DNA from: Pseudomonas sp. dw_612
Lineage (GTDB): Bacteria > Pseudomonadota > Gammaproteobacteria > Pseudomonadales > Pseudomonadaceae
DNA: 64,000 bases
Direction: 5' to 3'
NCBI RefSeq assembly: GCF_018449725.1
Contig: NZ_JAAVVC010000004.1
Span: 62,001 to 126,000 of the forward strand
Part shown: positions 17,801 through 26,381 of the stretch, piece by piece
Layout: each line of letters begins with the position of its first letter
How positions within the stretch are numbered: the stretch's first letter is position 1
The notes under the pieces: model-generated
The model's input: the letters and a program-made list of their open reading frames with translations, nothing else
Database searches by the model: none
What the model was told of the DNA's origin: nothing
Made by a program: the position numbers and the translations under genes

Positions 17801-18574
17801 TCAATGTCCGGTGGCCTGCCGATACTGGCGCGGGGTAAACCCGGTCAATGCCTTGAACTGACGAGTGAACGCGCTGTGGTCGGTATAGCCGCACTGCAAC
17901 GCGACGTCGGTGATGGGAATCTCGGTATGCAGCAGTCGATGCGCATGTTCCAGACGAATCTTTTGAATCATCTGCCGTGGCGTCAGGTGGAACACACGCT
18001 TGCAGTACCTTTCCAATTGCGCAACCGAAATGCCGGCGATCCGCGTCAGTTCAGCCAAGGTGACGCGCCGATTGAAGTGCGCGCGAATGTGGTCGTCTAC
18101 CGCCGCCAGACGCTGGTAGGCCGGGTGCGTATCGCTGGTCGATTGCAGATCAACCGAAATCCCCGCCAGGCCGATGATTACGCCGTGACGGTTATACAGC
18201 GGCCGCTTGTGCGTCAGGCACCAGCCCGGTTCACGACTGCCGTACAGGTGCAGTTCCAACTGATCCTCCAGGACCAAACCTTGCTCCAGAACACGTCGAT
18301 CCTGTTCGGTATAACCCGGCCCCAATTGTGCTGGAAACACCTCGGCGCTGGTTTTCCCGAGCAAGGCTTGCAGCTGTTTCAAGCTACAGCGCTGAACCAG
18401 CGTCAGGTTGGCCATGACATAGCGCGCCTGGACGTCCTTGATAAAAATCGTCGCATTGGGAATGACGTCCAGCATCGGCAACAGCGGCGCCACGCCCGCC
18501 AGTAACGCTTCGATGGTTTCAGGACGACTCGCGTCGCTGCCCTCGCACAGCATCGCCAACGCGTTCTGCATCAT
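17801..18574 (-). CDS. AraC-family regulator with PAS-like domain, candidate hydroxyproline regulator
   Basis: A regulator with an N-terminal PAS-like sensor (LDVIPNATIFIKDVQARYVMAN; residues about 25-135 from this start). A C-terminal AraC double helix-turn-helix follows, with GISVAQLERYCKRVF and VALQCGYTDHSAFTRQFKALTGFTPRQY. It is divergent from the 4-hydroxyproline epimerase gene, so control of hydroxyproline catabolism is the best guess. The start is uncertain: the frame is open to 18682. I prefer the twin ATG at 18571/18574, which follows GAGAGGG, over ATGs at 18643 and 18679 that have no ribosome-binding site. Confidence 0.78.
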   Translation of the reverse strand: MMQNALAMLCEGSDASRPETIEALLAGVAPLLPMLDVIPNATIFIKDVQARYVMANLTLVQRCSLKQLQALLGKTSAEVFPAQLGPGYTEQDRRVLEQGLVLEDQLELHLYGSREPGWCLTHKRPLYNRHGVIIGLAGISVDLQSTSDTHPAYQRLAAVDDHIRAHFNRRVTLAELTRIAGISVAQLERYCKRVFHLTPRQMIQKIRLEHAHRLLHTEIPITDVALQCGYTDHSAFTRQFKALTGFTPRQYRQATGH

Positions 18575-18745
18575 CAGTCTCGCCCTCTCAATATTCGAAG
18601 TGAGATTGCCCCGTTGCGGGAGCCGTGTCGAGTACTCGCGCATTGTGCTGATTTCGTCATGCGCACCCACTGAAAACATCAATCGCCGGGGTGCAGGGAA
18701 GTCCAGGCTACGGCCATTGCATGCGCACCTCTAAAGGATAGGTTT
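18575..18745. promoter_or_regulatory. Divergent promoter region of the hydroxyproline unit
   Basis: Non-coding space between the AraC regulator and the epimerase gene, if the regulator starts at 18574. AAAGGA lies eight or so bases before the epimerase ATG and acts as its ribosome-binding site. No clear operator dyad was seen. Confidence 0.4.
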
Positions 18746-19672
18746 ATGAAACTGGTTCATGTGATTGACTCCCATACCGGCGGCGAACCGACGCGCCTGG
18801 TGATCAAAGGCTTCCCCCGATTGCCCGGCCAGACCATGGTCGAGAAACGCGACGCCCTGCGCGACCAGCATGACCATTGGCGTCGTGCCTGCCTGTTGGA
18901 GCCGCGCGGCAATGATGTATTGGTCGGCGCGCTGTATTGCGAACCGGTGTCGCCGGATGCCACCTGCGGCGTGATCTTCTTCAACAATGCCGGCTACCTC
19001 GGCATGTGCGGCCACGGCACCATCGGCCTGGTCAATTCGCTGCATTACCTGGGACATATCAACCCCGGCGTGCACAAAATCGACACGCCGGTCGGCCCGG
19101 TCAGCGCCACGCTGCATGAGGACGGCACGGTGACCCTGCGTAACGTGCCCGCCTATCGCCACCGCCAACAGGTGCCGGTCGACGTGCCGGGGCACGGCCG
19201 CGTGTACGGCGACATCGCCTGGGGCGGCAACTGGTTTTTCCTGGTCTCCGATCACGGCCAGGTGTTGCAACTCGACAACGTCGAAGCCCTGACCGGGTTC
19301 ACCTGGGCCATGCTCAAGGCCCTGGAAGCCCAAGGCATCCACGGTGAAGACGGCGCGCTCATCGACCATGTCGAGCTGTTTGCCGATGACGATCAAGCCG
19401 ACAGCCGCAACTTCGTCATGTGCCCCGGCAAAGCCTACGACCGCTCGCCCTGCGGCACCGGCACCAGCGCCAAAATCGCGTGCCTGGCAGCGGATGGAAA
19501 ACTGGCCGCCGGTGAAACCTGGATTCAGGCCAGCATCACCGCCAGCCAGTTCATTGGCAGCTACGAATGGGAAGGCGAACGTGTCCGCCCGTTCATCACC
19601 GGCCAGGCGTTCATGACGGCTGATTGCACGCTGCTGATCGACGAGCAGGATCCTTTTGCCTGGGGCATTTAA
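18746..19672 (+). CDS. lhpA: 4-hydroxyproline 2-epimerase
   Basis: A 308-residue cofactor-independent proline-racemase-family enzyme that interconverts trans-4-hydroxy-L-proline and cis-4-hydroxy-D-proline. Both catalytic cysteines are present: Cys88 in MCGHGT and Cys236 in [10 protein letters not shown]. These separate an epimerase from the Cys/Thr dehydratase members. The start [17 protein letters not shown] is typical of hydroxyproline epimerases. It is the first gene of a three-gene unit with a DHDPS-family deaminase and an FAD oxidoreductase, which is the classic D-hydroxyproline pathway order of steps. The epimerase stop is 37 bases before the next start. Confidence 0.93.
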   Translation: MKLVHVIDSHTGGEPTRLVIKGFPRLPGQTMVEKRDALRDQHDHWRRACLLEPRGNDVLVGALYCEPVSPDATCGVIFFNNAGYLGMCGHGTIGLVNSLHYLGHINPGVHKIDTPVGPVSATLHEDGTVTLRNVPAYRHRQQVPVDVPGHGRVYGDIAWGGNWFFLVSDHGQVLQLDNVEALTGFTWAMLKALEAQGIHGEDGALIDHVELFADDDQADSRNFVMCPGKAYDRSPCGTGTSAKIACLAADGKLAAGETWIQASITASQFIGSYEWEGERVRPFITGQAFMTADCTLLIDEQDPFAWGI

Positions 19673-19709
19673 GCCACCGCGCCCTATCCATAAATCTGGA
19701 GTGATCACC

Positions 19710-20657
19710 ATGAGCGATAACATTTTCACTGGCTGCATCCCGGCGCTGATGACCCCATGCACGGCCGGGCGCAAACCGGACTTTGACAAGTTGGTGGCCA
19801 AGGGTCGCGAATTGATCGATATCGGCATGAGCGCGGTCGTGTACTGCGGCTCCATGGGCGACTGGCCGCTGCTGACCGAAGCCGAACGCCAGGAAGGCGT
19901 GGCGCGTCTGGTCGCTGCGGGTGTCCCGACCATCGTCGGCACCGGTGCCGTCAACAGTCGCGAGGCGATTTCTCACGCGGCCCATGCCGCAAAAGTCGGC
20001 GCCCACGGCTTGATGGTGATCCCGCGCGTCCTGTCTCGCGGCGCCTCGGCCACCGCGCAGAAAGCCCACTTCGCCGCCATTCTGAACGCCGCGCCGAAAC
20101 TGCCTGCGGTGATCTACAACAGCCCTTACTACGGCTTCGCCACCCGCGCCGACCTGTTCTTCGAACTGCGCCGCGAACACCCGAACCTGATCGGCTTCAA
20201 GGAATTCGGTGGCGCCGCCGACCTGCGCTACGCTGCCGAAAACATCACTTCCCAGGACGATAACGTCAGCCTGATGGTGGGTGTCGATACGCAAGTGGTC
20301 CACGGTTTCGTCAACTGCAACGCCACCGGCGCCATCACCGGCATCGGCAACGCACTGCCCCGGGAAGTGCTGCAACTGGTGGCTTTGAGCAAGCACGCGG
20401 CCAACGGCGACGCCAAGGCCCGACGCCTGGCCCGGGAGCTGGAATCTGCGCTGGCCGTCCTGTCGTCGTTCGATGAAGGCTGTGACCTGGTGCTCTATTA
20501 CAAGCACCTGATGGTGCTCAACGGTGACCAGGAATACGCCCTGCATTTCAACGAAACCGATGTTCTCAGCGACGCCCAGCGCCGATACGCCGAGCACCAG
20601 TACGCGCTGTTCCGCCAGTGGTACGAACACTGGTCGGCCGAGCAGAACGATGTCTGA
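19710..20657 (+). CDS. lhpC: DHDPS-family 1-pyrroline-4-hydroxy-2-carboxylate deaminase (probable)
   Basis: A 315-residue (beta/alpha)8 class I aldolase of the DHDPS/NAL family. The Schiff-base lysine is Lys164 in IGFKEFGG, and the catalytic Tyr is Tyr136 in VIYNSPYYG. The start at 19710 has GGAG upstream. In hydroxyproline degradation the family member converts the pyrroline from D-hydroxyproline oxidation to alpha-ketoglutarate semialdehyde (family knowledge). Its place between the epimerase and the FAD oxidoreductase supports that. The fold alone would also allow a lyase on other 2-oxo acids. It overlaps the next gene by eight bases. Confidence 0.85.
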   Translation: MSDNIFTGCIPALMTPCTAGRKPDFDKLVAKGRELIDIGMSAVVYCGSMGDWPLLTEAERQEGVARLVAAGVPTIVGTGAVNSREAISHAAHAAKVGAHGLMVIPRVLSRGASATAQKAHFAAILNAAPKLPAVIYNSPYYGFATRADLFFELRREHPNLIGFKEFGGAADLRYAAENITSQDDNVSLMVGVDTQVVHGFVNCNATGAITGIGNALPREVLQLVALSKHAANGDAKARRLARELESALAVLSSFDEGCDLVLYYKHLMVLNGDQEYALHFNETDVLSDAQRRYAEHQYALFRQWYEHWSAEQNDV

Positions 20658-21921
20658 GCACGCCACCGAGCCTCCCGACATTGCGGTCGTCGGCGCCGGC
20701 ATCATCGGCGTCGCCTGCGCGCTCAGACTGGCGCGTCAGGGATTGCGCGTCATCGTTGTCGACCAGCAGGAGCCGGGGCACGGCGCCTCATTCGGCAATG
20801 CCGGGCACCTGGCGACCGAGCAGGTCTTCCCCATCGCGGACCTGTCGATTATCAGACGCCTCCCCGCCATGCTCATGGACCCGATGGGCCCGCTGCGCCT
20901 GGACTGGAAATACCTGCCCCGCGCCCTGCCCTGGTTCACCCGGCTGTTATTGAACCTGCGCCCGGCGCCGTTCCAACGCACCGTGGCCGGCCTGCGCGCG
21001 CTCAACGAGAGCAGCTTCGGCGCCTGGCGGCGGTTGCTGGAGGGCATCGGTTGCGCTGATTTGATGAGGGAAGATGGATCGTTGCTGGTGTTCGAGCGCG
21101 CCGAATCGCGTCGGGCAATCGAAGCGGTACACGCCCGGATGCGCCAGCAAGCAGTGCCGGTCGATGTCTGGCAGGCCAAGGATGTCCGCGAAGCGGCGCC
21201 GCAACTGAGCGAGCATCTCCAGGGTGGATTGTTCTTTCCGAGTACGGGGCATGTTCTCGACCCCTTTCGCGTCGTCTGCGAGCTGGTGCATGCCGCCAAA
21301 ACCAGCGGCGTGCAATTCCTCAAACAATACGTCCAGGGCGGACAGGTGCACGAACACGGCATTTCGCTGATCACCGACCAGGGCCGACTGACTGCCCGCC
21401 AGGTCCTGATCGCCTGCGGCGCCCATTCGGCGAAGCTCACCGCCGCGCTGACCGGCAAGAAAGTCCCGCTGGACACCGAACGCGGCTATCACCTGATGTT
21501 GCCCCATGAGCATGGCCGGTTACCGTTCGCCGTGACCTCGCTGGAACGCAAGTTCATCATGACGCCGATGACCGATGGCCTGAGATTGGCCGGCACCGTC
21601 GAATTCGCCGGACTCGAGCGTCCCCCAAGCATGGAGCGCGCCTGGCAGTTGCACCGCCTGAGCCAGGGCCTGTTTAGCCGGGACCTGAACGCGGAGGCCG
21701 CCACGCCGTGGATGGGGTTTCGCCCATCTTTGCCGGACTCGCTACCGGTCATCGACCGGGTGTGCGATGGCAAGGTGTTGCTCGCCTTTGGTCATCAGCA
21801 CTTGGGGCTGACTCAGGCGGCCATCACTGCCGAGCTGATCGCTCGAATCGCTGCGCCCGGGACCACTCACACCGCCCCTGCGCTTCCGGCTATCGAACCC
21901 TACAGGCTCGATCGTTTTTGA
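20650..21921 (+). CDS. FAD-dependent D-hydroxyproline dehydrogenase (DadA/DAAO-like)
   Basis: A 423-residue FAD oxidoreductase of the DAAO superfamily. The dinucleotide motif is IAVVGAGIIGVACALRLARQ at residues about 11-30, with the acidic end VVDQ. FGNAGHLA and the C-terminal GHQHLGLTQAAITAELIA are family features. It should oxidise cis-4-hydroxy-D-proline to the pyrroline and pass electrons to the respiratory chain. The ATG at 20650 lies inside the end of the deaminase gene (8-base overlap), which suggests translational coupling. No small ferredoxin-like or NAD-binding subunit genes follow, so it is the single-subunit type. Its 3' end overlaps the convergent hydrolase gene by 22 bases. Confidence 0.85.
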   Translation: MSEHATEPPDIAVVGAGIIGVACALRLARQGLRVIVVDQQEPGHGASFGNAGHLATEQVFPIADLSIIRRLPAMLMDPMGPLRLDWKYLPRALPWFTRLLLNLRPAPFQRTVAGLRALNESSFGAWRRLLEGIGCADLMREDGSLLVFERAESRRAIEAVHARMRQQAVPVDVWQAKDVREAAPQLSEHLQGGLFFPSTGHVLDPFRVVCELVHAAKTSGVQFLKQYVQGGQVHEHGISLITDQGRLTARQVLIACGAHSAKLTAALTGKKVPLDTERGYHLMLPHEHGRLPFAVTSLERKFIMTPMTDGLRLAGTVEFAGLERPPSMERAWQLHRLSQGLFSRDLNAEAATPWMGFRPSLPDSLPVIDRVCDGKVLLAFGHQHLGLTQAAITAELIARIAAPGTTHTAPALPAIEPYRLDRF

Positions 21922-22736
21922 GCACCACCTGCCGAAGCCTGGAAATCGGCGATCTGCCGCCACATCTCGAGCGGGTTGGAATACATGGGGAAGTGCCCAC
22001 AGGCCGGAATGGGCGCCAACCGCACACCCTGGCTCGCGATATGCGACAGATAGGACAGCGACGCGTTCTGTTCGCCGTACATGAACAGGCGCGGGCATTT
22101 CAAACCGAGAAACTTGCCCATCAGGTCGGCGTTGTCGGAGAGCTCGACCATCGAGCGGAAAATCCCCCGCACCGCCCCGGCACGCACCTTATGCCGCAAA
22201 CTCGCCGAATAGAGCGCACTGGCGTACGCCGGGGCCTGCCGGGCACGTTCGATGAAAGCCGTGAAAAAGACCTCCGGATCATCGCTCGGATAGTCATCGA
22301 TCTGACGGCTGAGGAAGCAGTCTTCGGGGGCAATATTGCCCTCGATGTCGACAAAACTGAGGACCCGCTCCGGGAACCGATGGGCGAGCATCAACGCGGT
22401 GAGTCCGCCCATGGAGTGGCCGACCAGATGAAAGCGCTCGATATCGAAATGCTCCAGTACTTGCAACGCGGTCTGCATCAAGAACGGGATGGAGATGCTT
22501 GAAAGGTCGCTGCACCGGGTTTCGCCGCAACCCGGTGCATCGTAGGCCAGGAACGGATGACCGGCGAACGCTGCCTGCTGCACGATGTCGGCATAGTCCT
22601 CTTTGGTCGAACCAAAGCCATGCAGGAACACAATCGGCGCCAGGACGCCATCGCGGTGAAGGGCGGCGACGTTCAGCTGGACCCCTTCTACGGTGAGAGG
22701 GAGTTGCGTGTGAATGAACGTGTCGGATGAAACCAC
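21900..22736 (-). CDS. Alpha/beta hydrolase
   Basis: A 278-residue alpha/beta-hydrolase-fold protein. The nucleophile is Ser108 in GHSMGG, the oxyanion region is VFLHGFGSTKEDY, and the catalytic His is probably in PACGHFPMYSNP. The GTG start at 22736 is supported by AAGGAG nine or so bases upstream. The fold covers esterases, lactonases and dehalogenases, so no substrate can be assigned. The last 22 bases overlap the end of the convergent D-hydroxyproline dehydrogenase gene. The gene stands alone as a transcription unit, with LysR downstream on the same strand 139 bases away upstream of its start. Confidence 0.8.
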   Translation of the reverse strand: MVSSDTFIHTQLPLTVEGVQLNVAALHRDGVLAPIVFLHGFGSTKEDYADIVQQAAFAGHPFLAYDAPGCGETRCSDLSSISIPFLMQTALQVLEHFDIERFHLVGHSMGGLTALMLAHRFPERVLSFVDIEGNIAPEDCFLSRQIDDYPSDDPEVFFTAFIERARQAPAYASALYSASLRHKVRAGAVRGIFRSMVELSDNADLMGKFLGLKCPRLFMYGEQNASLSYLSHIASQGVRLAPIPACGHFPMYSNPLEMWRQIADFQASAGGAQKRSSL

Positions 22737-22875
22737 GGGAATGACTCCTTGAGCGAAAAGACTGCCACCGCTTCAGTAGTCGGTAGCCTGCGCAATTTCA
22801 AGGAGATTGAGCGCTGTGTAAATGACTGATCGGCTAACGCTTTCATACGCCAAACGTATCATCACGCGGCCCGTG

Positions 22876-23769
22876 TCATGCCTTTTCACGGAACCGGGCA
22901 ATGACCTCCTCGATGAGCGGGTTGGGCCGATCCGCATTCCAGGCCACCGCCGTCGTCACCACGTTGAGCTTCTGGCTGAGCGGTCGAAACACAACATTGT
23001 CCGGAGCGAGTTTTTTCAACGACGCCGGCACCAGCGCGATGCCCTGCCCATAGCTGACAAAGGCGATTTGTGAGGCGACGGAACGCACTTCGTGCAGCAC
23101 CCGAGGGGAAAAACCGCTGGCCCGACAGGTCGCGATCAAATTGTCGAAATAGACCGGGCTGACCTTTCTGGAAAACATCACCAACGTCTCGTTGGCGAGG
23201 CTCGACAGGCTGATCCGCGAGCGCGTCGCCAAGGGATGATCACTGGGCAGCGCCACCACCAGGCGCGCCTCCAGCAGCGGCAACGACTTGATCGAAGCCC
23301 CCAGATCACCGTCCAGTCGGGCGAAAGCCAGGTCAATATCCCCGGACTCCAGGGCCGGCACGGCCTCGACGCTGTCGATTTCCCGCACGGAGACGGTCAG
23401 GTGCGGATAGTCGTGTTTGAGTTGCTCGATCAACCCCGGCAACACGTCAAACATCGCCGTGGAGATGGCGCCGATGGTGAGCATTCCCGACTGCCCCGCC
23501 ACCGCCTCTTCCACGGCCAGTTCCAAGCGTTCGAGTTGCTCGGCGAATTTGCGCACCGCCGGCAAAATCGCCGCGCCCACCGGAGTCAATTTCGCTCCGC
23601 GCCGCGAGCGCTCGAAGAGCTTGACCTTGAGCGCTTGTTCCAGCACCTGAATCTGCTCGCTCAGCGGCGGTTGGGACATCCCCAGACGCTTGGCGGCGCG
23701 GCCGAAATTCTGCTCTTCGGCAACGGCCAGGAACAACCAGAGGTGACGGATCAGACGGAAATTGATCAT
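22876..23769 (-). CDS. LysR-family transcriptional regulator
   Basis: A 297-residue LysR-type regulator. The winged helix-turn-helix is residues 3-62, with FLAVAEEQNFGRAAKRLGMSQ and the recognition part PPLSEQIQVLE. The effector-binding domain follows from about residue 90 (LTIGAISTAMFDVLPGLIEQ). It is the last gene of the same-strand series RraA-RraA-RraA-aminotransferase-LysR, 71 bases after the aminotransferase, and probably controls that series. The motif LAFARLDGD in the effector domain is of the BenM/CatM/CynR-like subgroup; the effector is unknown. Confidence 0.88.
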   Translation of the reverse strand: MINFRLIRHLWLFLAVAEEQNFGRAAKRLGMSQPPLSEQIQVLEQALKVKLFERSRRGAKLTPVGAAILPAVRKFAEQLERLELAVEEAVAGQSGMLTIGAISTAMFDVLPGLIEQLKHDYPHLTVSVREIDSVEAVPALESGDIDLAFARLDGDLGASIKSLPLLEARLVVALPSDHPLATRSRISLSSLANETLVMFSRKVSPVYFDNLIATCRASGFSPRVLHEVRSVASQIAFVSYGQGIALVPASLKKLAPDNVVFRPLSQKLNVVTTAVAWNADRPNPLIEEVIARFREKA

Positions 23770-23840
23770 GATTAATCCATAGTTCAGCGCAGCTTAAACC
23801 GATACCCTCCTGAAATCAGCGAACACTTCATTCAGGTAGC

Positions 23841-25100
23841 TCAAGAATCTTCCCGCCTCGGCACCATCAACCGCTCGATGGTTCCAGGACTCAGCGATAA
23901 GCAAAACTGGCGGATGGCTTCGCACGCTCGCCGCAACGAGTCGTCATCCAGGGCGTAGGCAATCCGGATATACGGAGCAAGGCCAAACGCGCTGCCCTGC
24001 ACGACGGCCACACTGGCCTCATCGAGCAAGGCCAGGGCCACGTCCTCATCCGTATTGAGCAACGTCCCGGCGGGCGTGGTCAGCCCCAACAGTCCGGCGC
24101 ATGAAGCGAAGGCATAAAACGCCCCGGACGGGTTCAGGCACTCCAGACCTGGCGTGTCATTCAGGTGCGCAACCACCCAATCCCGTCGCTTTGCGAATAC
24201 CCCACGGGATCGGACGATGAAGTCTTGTGGCCCGGTCAACGCGGCGATCGCGGCTTGTTGCGAGATGGCACTGGCGCCTGAGGTTTGCTGGCCTTGGAGC
24301 TTTTCCATGGCCTCCAGTAACCAGCGTGGCCCCGTTGCAAAACCGATGCGCCAGCCGGTCATGGCATAGGCCTTGGACACACCGTTCATGGTCAGGATCC
24401 GTGGCGCGAGTGCGGGTTCGACTTGCGCCAACGTATGGAAAACCTGCCCGTCGAACAACAGGTGTTCATAAATGTCATCCGCGAGCACCAGCACATGAGG
24501 GTGGGCCAATAGAACCTGTGCCAACCCTCTTAACTCGTCCTGGCTGTAAACGGCGCCGGTGGGATTGGACGGCGAGTTCAGAATCAACCAGCGGGTGTTG
24601 TCATTGATCGCATCGTTCAGCGCCGCCGGTGAAAGTTTGAAGTCATCGTCACTGCTGCACACGAGGATCTTTGACGTACCTCCGCACAATTCAACCATTT
24701 CCGGGTAACTGACCCAATAAGGCGCCGGGACAATCACTTCATCCCCTTGATTGAGGGTCGCCGCCAAGGCGTTGTAGATGACTTGTTTGCCGCCATTGCA
24801 GATGATCGTGTCCTGCCAACCGACGTTCAGGCCGTTCTCGTTGCGAAACTTGGCGGCTACCGCTTCGCGCAGCGCACGAACGCCCGCCACTTGCGTGTAA
24901 CGTGTATGGCCGTTTTGTATGGCTTCGATGCCGGCCTGGCACACATGCGTTGGCGTATCGAAATCCGGCTCGCCCGCACACAAGGAGATGATGTGCGCCC
25001 CTTCGGCCCGGCGCGCGGCCACCCGATCCATGATGCGGTAAGTGGCGGACGGCTGCGCTTGCGCAAGTCGAACATTGAGCCGCTGGATATCACGATTCAT
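23841..25100 (-). CDS. Class I/II pyridoxal-phosphate aminotransferase (AspC-like)
   Basis: A 419-residue fold-type I aminotransferase close to the I-gamma aspartate aminotransferases. The PLP lysine is in MNGVSKAYAMTGWRIGFATG. NSPSNPTGAVYS and the C-terminal APYIRIAYALDD carry the substrate-carboxylate Asn and Arg. Its start overlaps the end of the first RraA-like gene by 11 bases. The three upstream genes encode RraA/HMG-aldolase-fold proteins, so a sensible role is to make a 4-substituted 2-oxoglutarate from a 4-substituted glutamate. That is inference; the enzyme could accept other amino acids. Confidence 0.86.
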   Translation of the reverse strand: MNRDIQRLNVRLAQAQPSATYRIMDRVAARRAEGAHIISLCAGEPDFDTPTHVCQAGIEAIQNGHTRYTQVAGVRALREAVAAKFRNENGLNVGWQDTIICNGGKQVIYNALAATLNQGDEVIVPAPYWVSYPEMVELCGGTSKILVCSSDDDFKLSPAALNDAINDNTRWLILNSPSNPTGAVYSQDELRGLAQVLLAHPHVLVLADDIYEHLLFDGQVFHTLAQVEPALAPRILTMNGVSKAYAMTGWRIGFATGPRWLLEAMEKLQGQQTSGASAISQQAAIAALTGPQDFIVRSRGVFAKRRDWVVAHLNDTPGLECLNPSGAFYAFASCAGLLGLTTPAGTLLNTDEDVALALLDEASVAVVQGSAFGLAPYIRIAYALDDDSLRRACEAIRQFCLSLSPGTIERLMVPRREDS

Positions 25101-25719
25101 GGCTGGCCCTCCAACGTGTCAGATTCATCAGTTCCAACGTCGAGCGCCCCTGACTCAGCGCGATCATCATTTGCGCTTCTTTTGCCGCCCGCGCCTCAGC
25201 TTCGGCCAGGGTCTGCGCAATCGAGCCCTGCGCAATGATGAGCACGCCATCGTCATCGGCCACCACAAGGTCGCCGACCGCCACCTGGGCTCCGTTGAAG
25301 TTGAAGGGCTGCCCGACCGAGGGCGAACTGGCTTTCACGGTACCTTTCATGGAGATGCCGCGAGCGAAAACCGGGAACTTCCGGGAGACCAGCGCGGCGA
25401 TATCACGAACCCCACCATCTATCACCAGCCCTACGACGCCAGCGGCCTCGGCGGCCACCGTCAGCACTTCGCCCCAATAACCTGCCAGGTGATTGCCGGT
25501 CGATACCACCAGGACGCTGCCCCGTGGCACCCGTTCCAAAGCAATGTGGATGGACAGGTTGTCACCCGGTGCACATTCCAACGGGTAAGCCGGTGCCGCG
25601 ATAAAAGCCCCGTCCCAGACGGGCCGGATGGCGGGGTCCACCGCGCAGGGCAACCGGGACGCTTCGTAAAGGGTCGACGAGCCGAGTACCTTCAGGCGCG
25701 CCTGCATGATCGGGCTCAT
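25090..25719 (-). CDS. RraA/HMG-aldolase-fold protein, paralog 1
   Basis: A 209-residue protein of the RraA-like family, which includes 4-hydroxy-4-methyl-2-oxoglutarate (HMG) aldolase and the RNase E inhibitor RraA. It has the Arg-Asp pair in IDGGVRDIAAL, which in the aldolases binds substrate and Mg2+. The acidic residue normally three positions after that Asp is Ala here, so lyase activity is not assured. The N-terminus (VLGSSTLYEASRLPCAVD) differs from its two neighbours. It overlaps paralog 2 by four bases (ATGA) and the aminotransferase by 11, so all are one coupled operon. Confidence 0.85.
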   Translation of the reverse strand: MSPIMQARLKVLGSSTLYEASRLPCAVDPAIRPVWDGAFIAAPAYPLECAPGDNLSIHIALERVPRGSVLVVSTGNHLAGYWGEVLTVAAEAAGVVGLVIDGGVRDIAALVSRKFPVFARGISMKGTVKASSPSVGQPFNFNGAQVAVGDLVVADDDGVLIIAQGSIAQTLAEAEARAAKEAQMMIALSQGRSTLELMNLTRWRASHES

Positions 25720-26381
25720 TGTTCCTTCCTCTGCAAGGTGTGGTAACCCAACGCCGCCCGGGCTTGCTTGAGCGTTTTGCCCTGGCTGATCAGCGCACGT
25801 ATTTCGCTTTCCACCGCTTCGATTTGCCGGGCACGCCCAGCGACTTCGGCCGCGCGAGCCCGTGGCACCACGACGACGCCGTTGGCGTCGGCAACCACGA
25901 TATCCCTGGCGCAGACACGCGCGCCGCCGATGGACACCGGTTTATTGACCCCAGCCACCTCGACCCGGTCCTTGCCGGTGCGCATGTAGCGCCCCTTGGT
26001 AAACAGCGGGTAGCCATCGCCAAGGGCTTTGTTCACGTCGCGACATACGCCATCAATCACAGTGGCGGCGATGCCTCGCGCTCCGGCGTACTGGGTCATG
26101 ATGTCGCCCCAGACCGTGCAATCCGTCCTGCCCTGGTTGGCAATCACCACCACATCACCCGGGCTAACGTCCTCGATGAAATCACCCACCGTACCTGGCG
26201 GAACACCGGCGGCAACGTACTGGACCGTGAAGGCAGGCCCGACCGTCACCGTCGGGTAATTATCCAGGGCCATGACGCCCAGGCATTGACCTGGAAGTCC
26301 CAGTTTATCCATGGCATCCGAGACGCCTGGCGTATCCAGCCCTTCAAACAGGGCCACGAGTTGCTGATCTTCGGTGTTCAT
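25716..26381 (-). CDS. RraA/HMG-aldolase-fold protein, paralog 2
   Basis: A 221-residue RraA-like protein. DALDNY-type and GVSDAMDKLG features open the protein, and VIDGVCRDVNKAL holds the conserved Arg-Asp. The position that is acidic in bona fide HMG aldolases is Lys. The loop ANQGRTDCTVWGDIMTQYA provides the glycine-rich part of the active site. It overlaps paralogs 1 and 3 by four bases on each side. The three are only moderately alike, so this is not a recent tandem duplication but a set of diverged paralogs, perhaps subunits of one trimer or hexamer or enzymes for different substrates. Confidence 0.85.
   Translation of the reverse strand: MNTEDQQLVALFEGLDTPGVSDAMDKLGLPGQCLGVMALDNYPTVTVGPAFTVQYVAAGVPPGTVGDFIEDVSPGDVVVIANQGRTDCTVWGDIMTQYAGARGIAATVIDGVCRDVNKALGDGYPLFTKGRYMRTGKDRVEVAGVNKPVSIGGARVCARDIVVADANGVVVVPRARAAEVAGRARQIEAVESEIRALISQGKTLKQARAALGYHTLQRKEQ

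Noticed and set aside
18731..19954. A 407-codon frame antisense to the hydroxyproline epimerase
   Set aside because: The sense strand encodes both catalytic cysteines of the epimerase; the antisense product matches no family and spans two sense genes.
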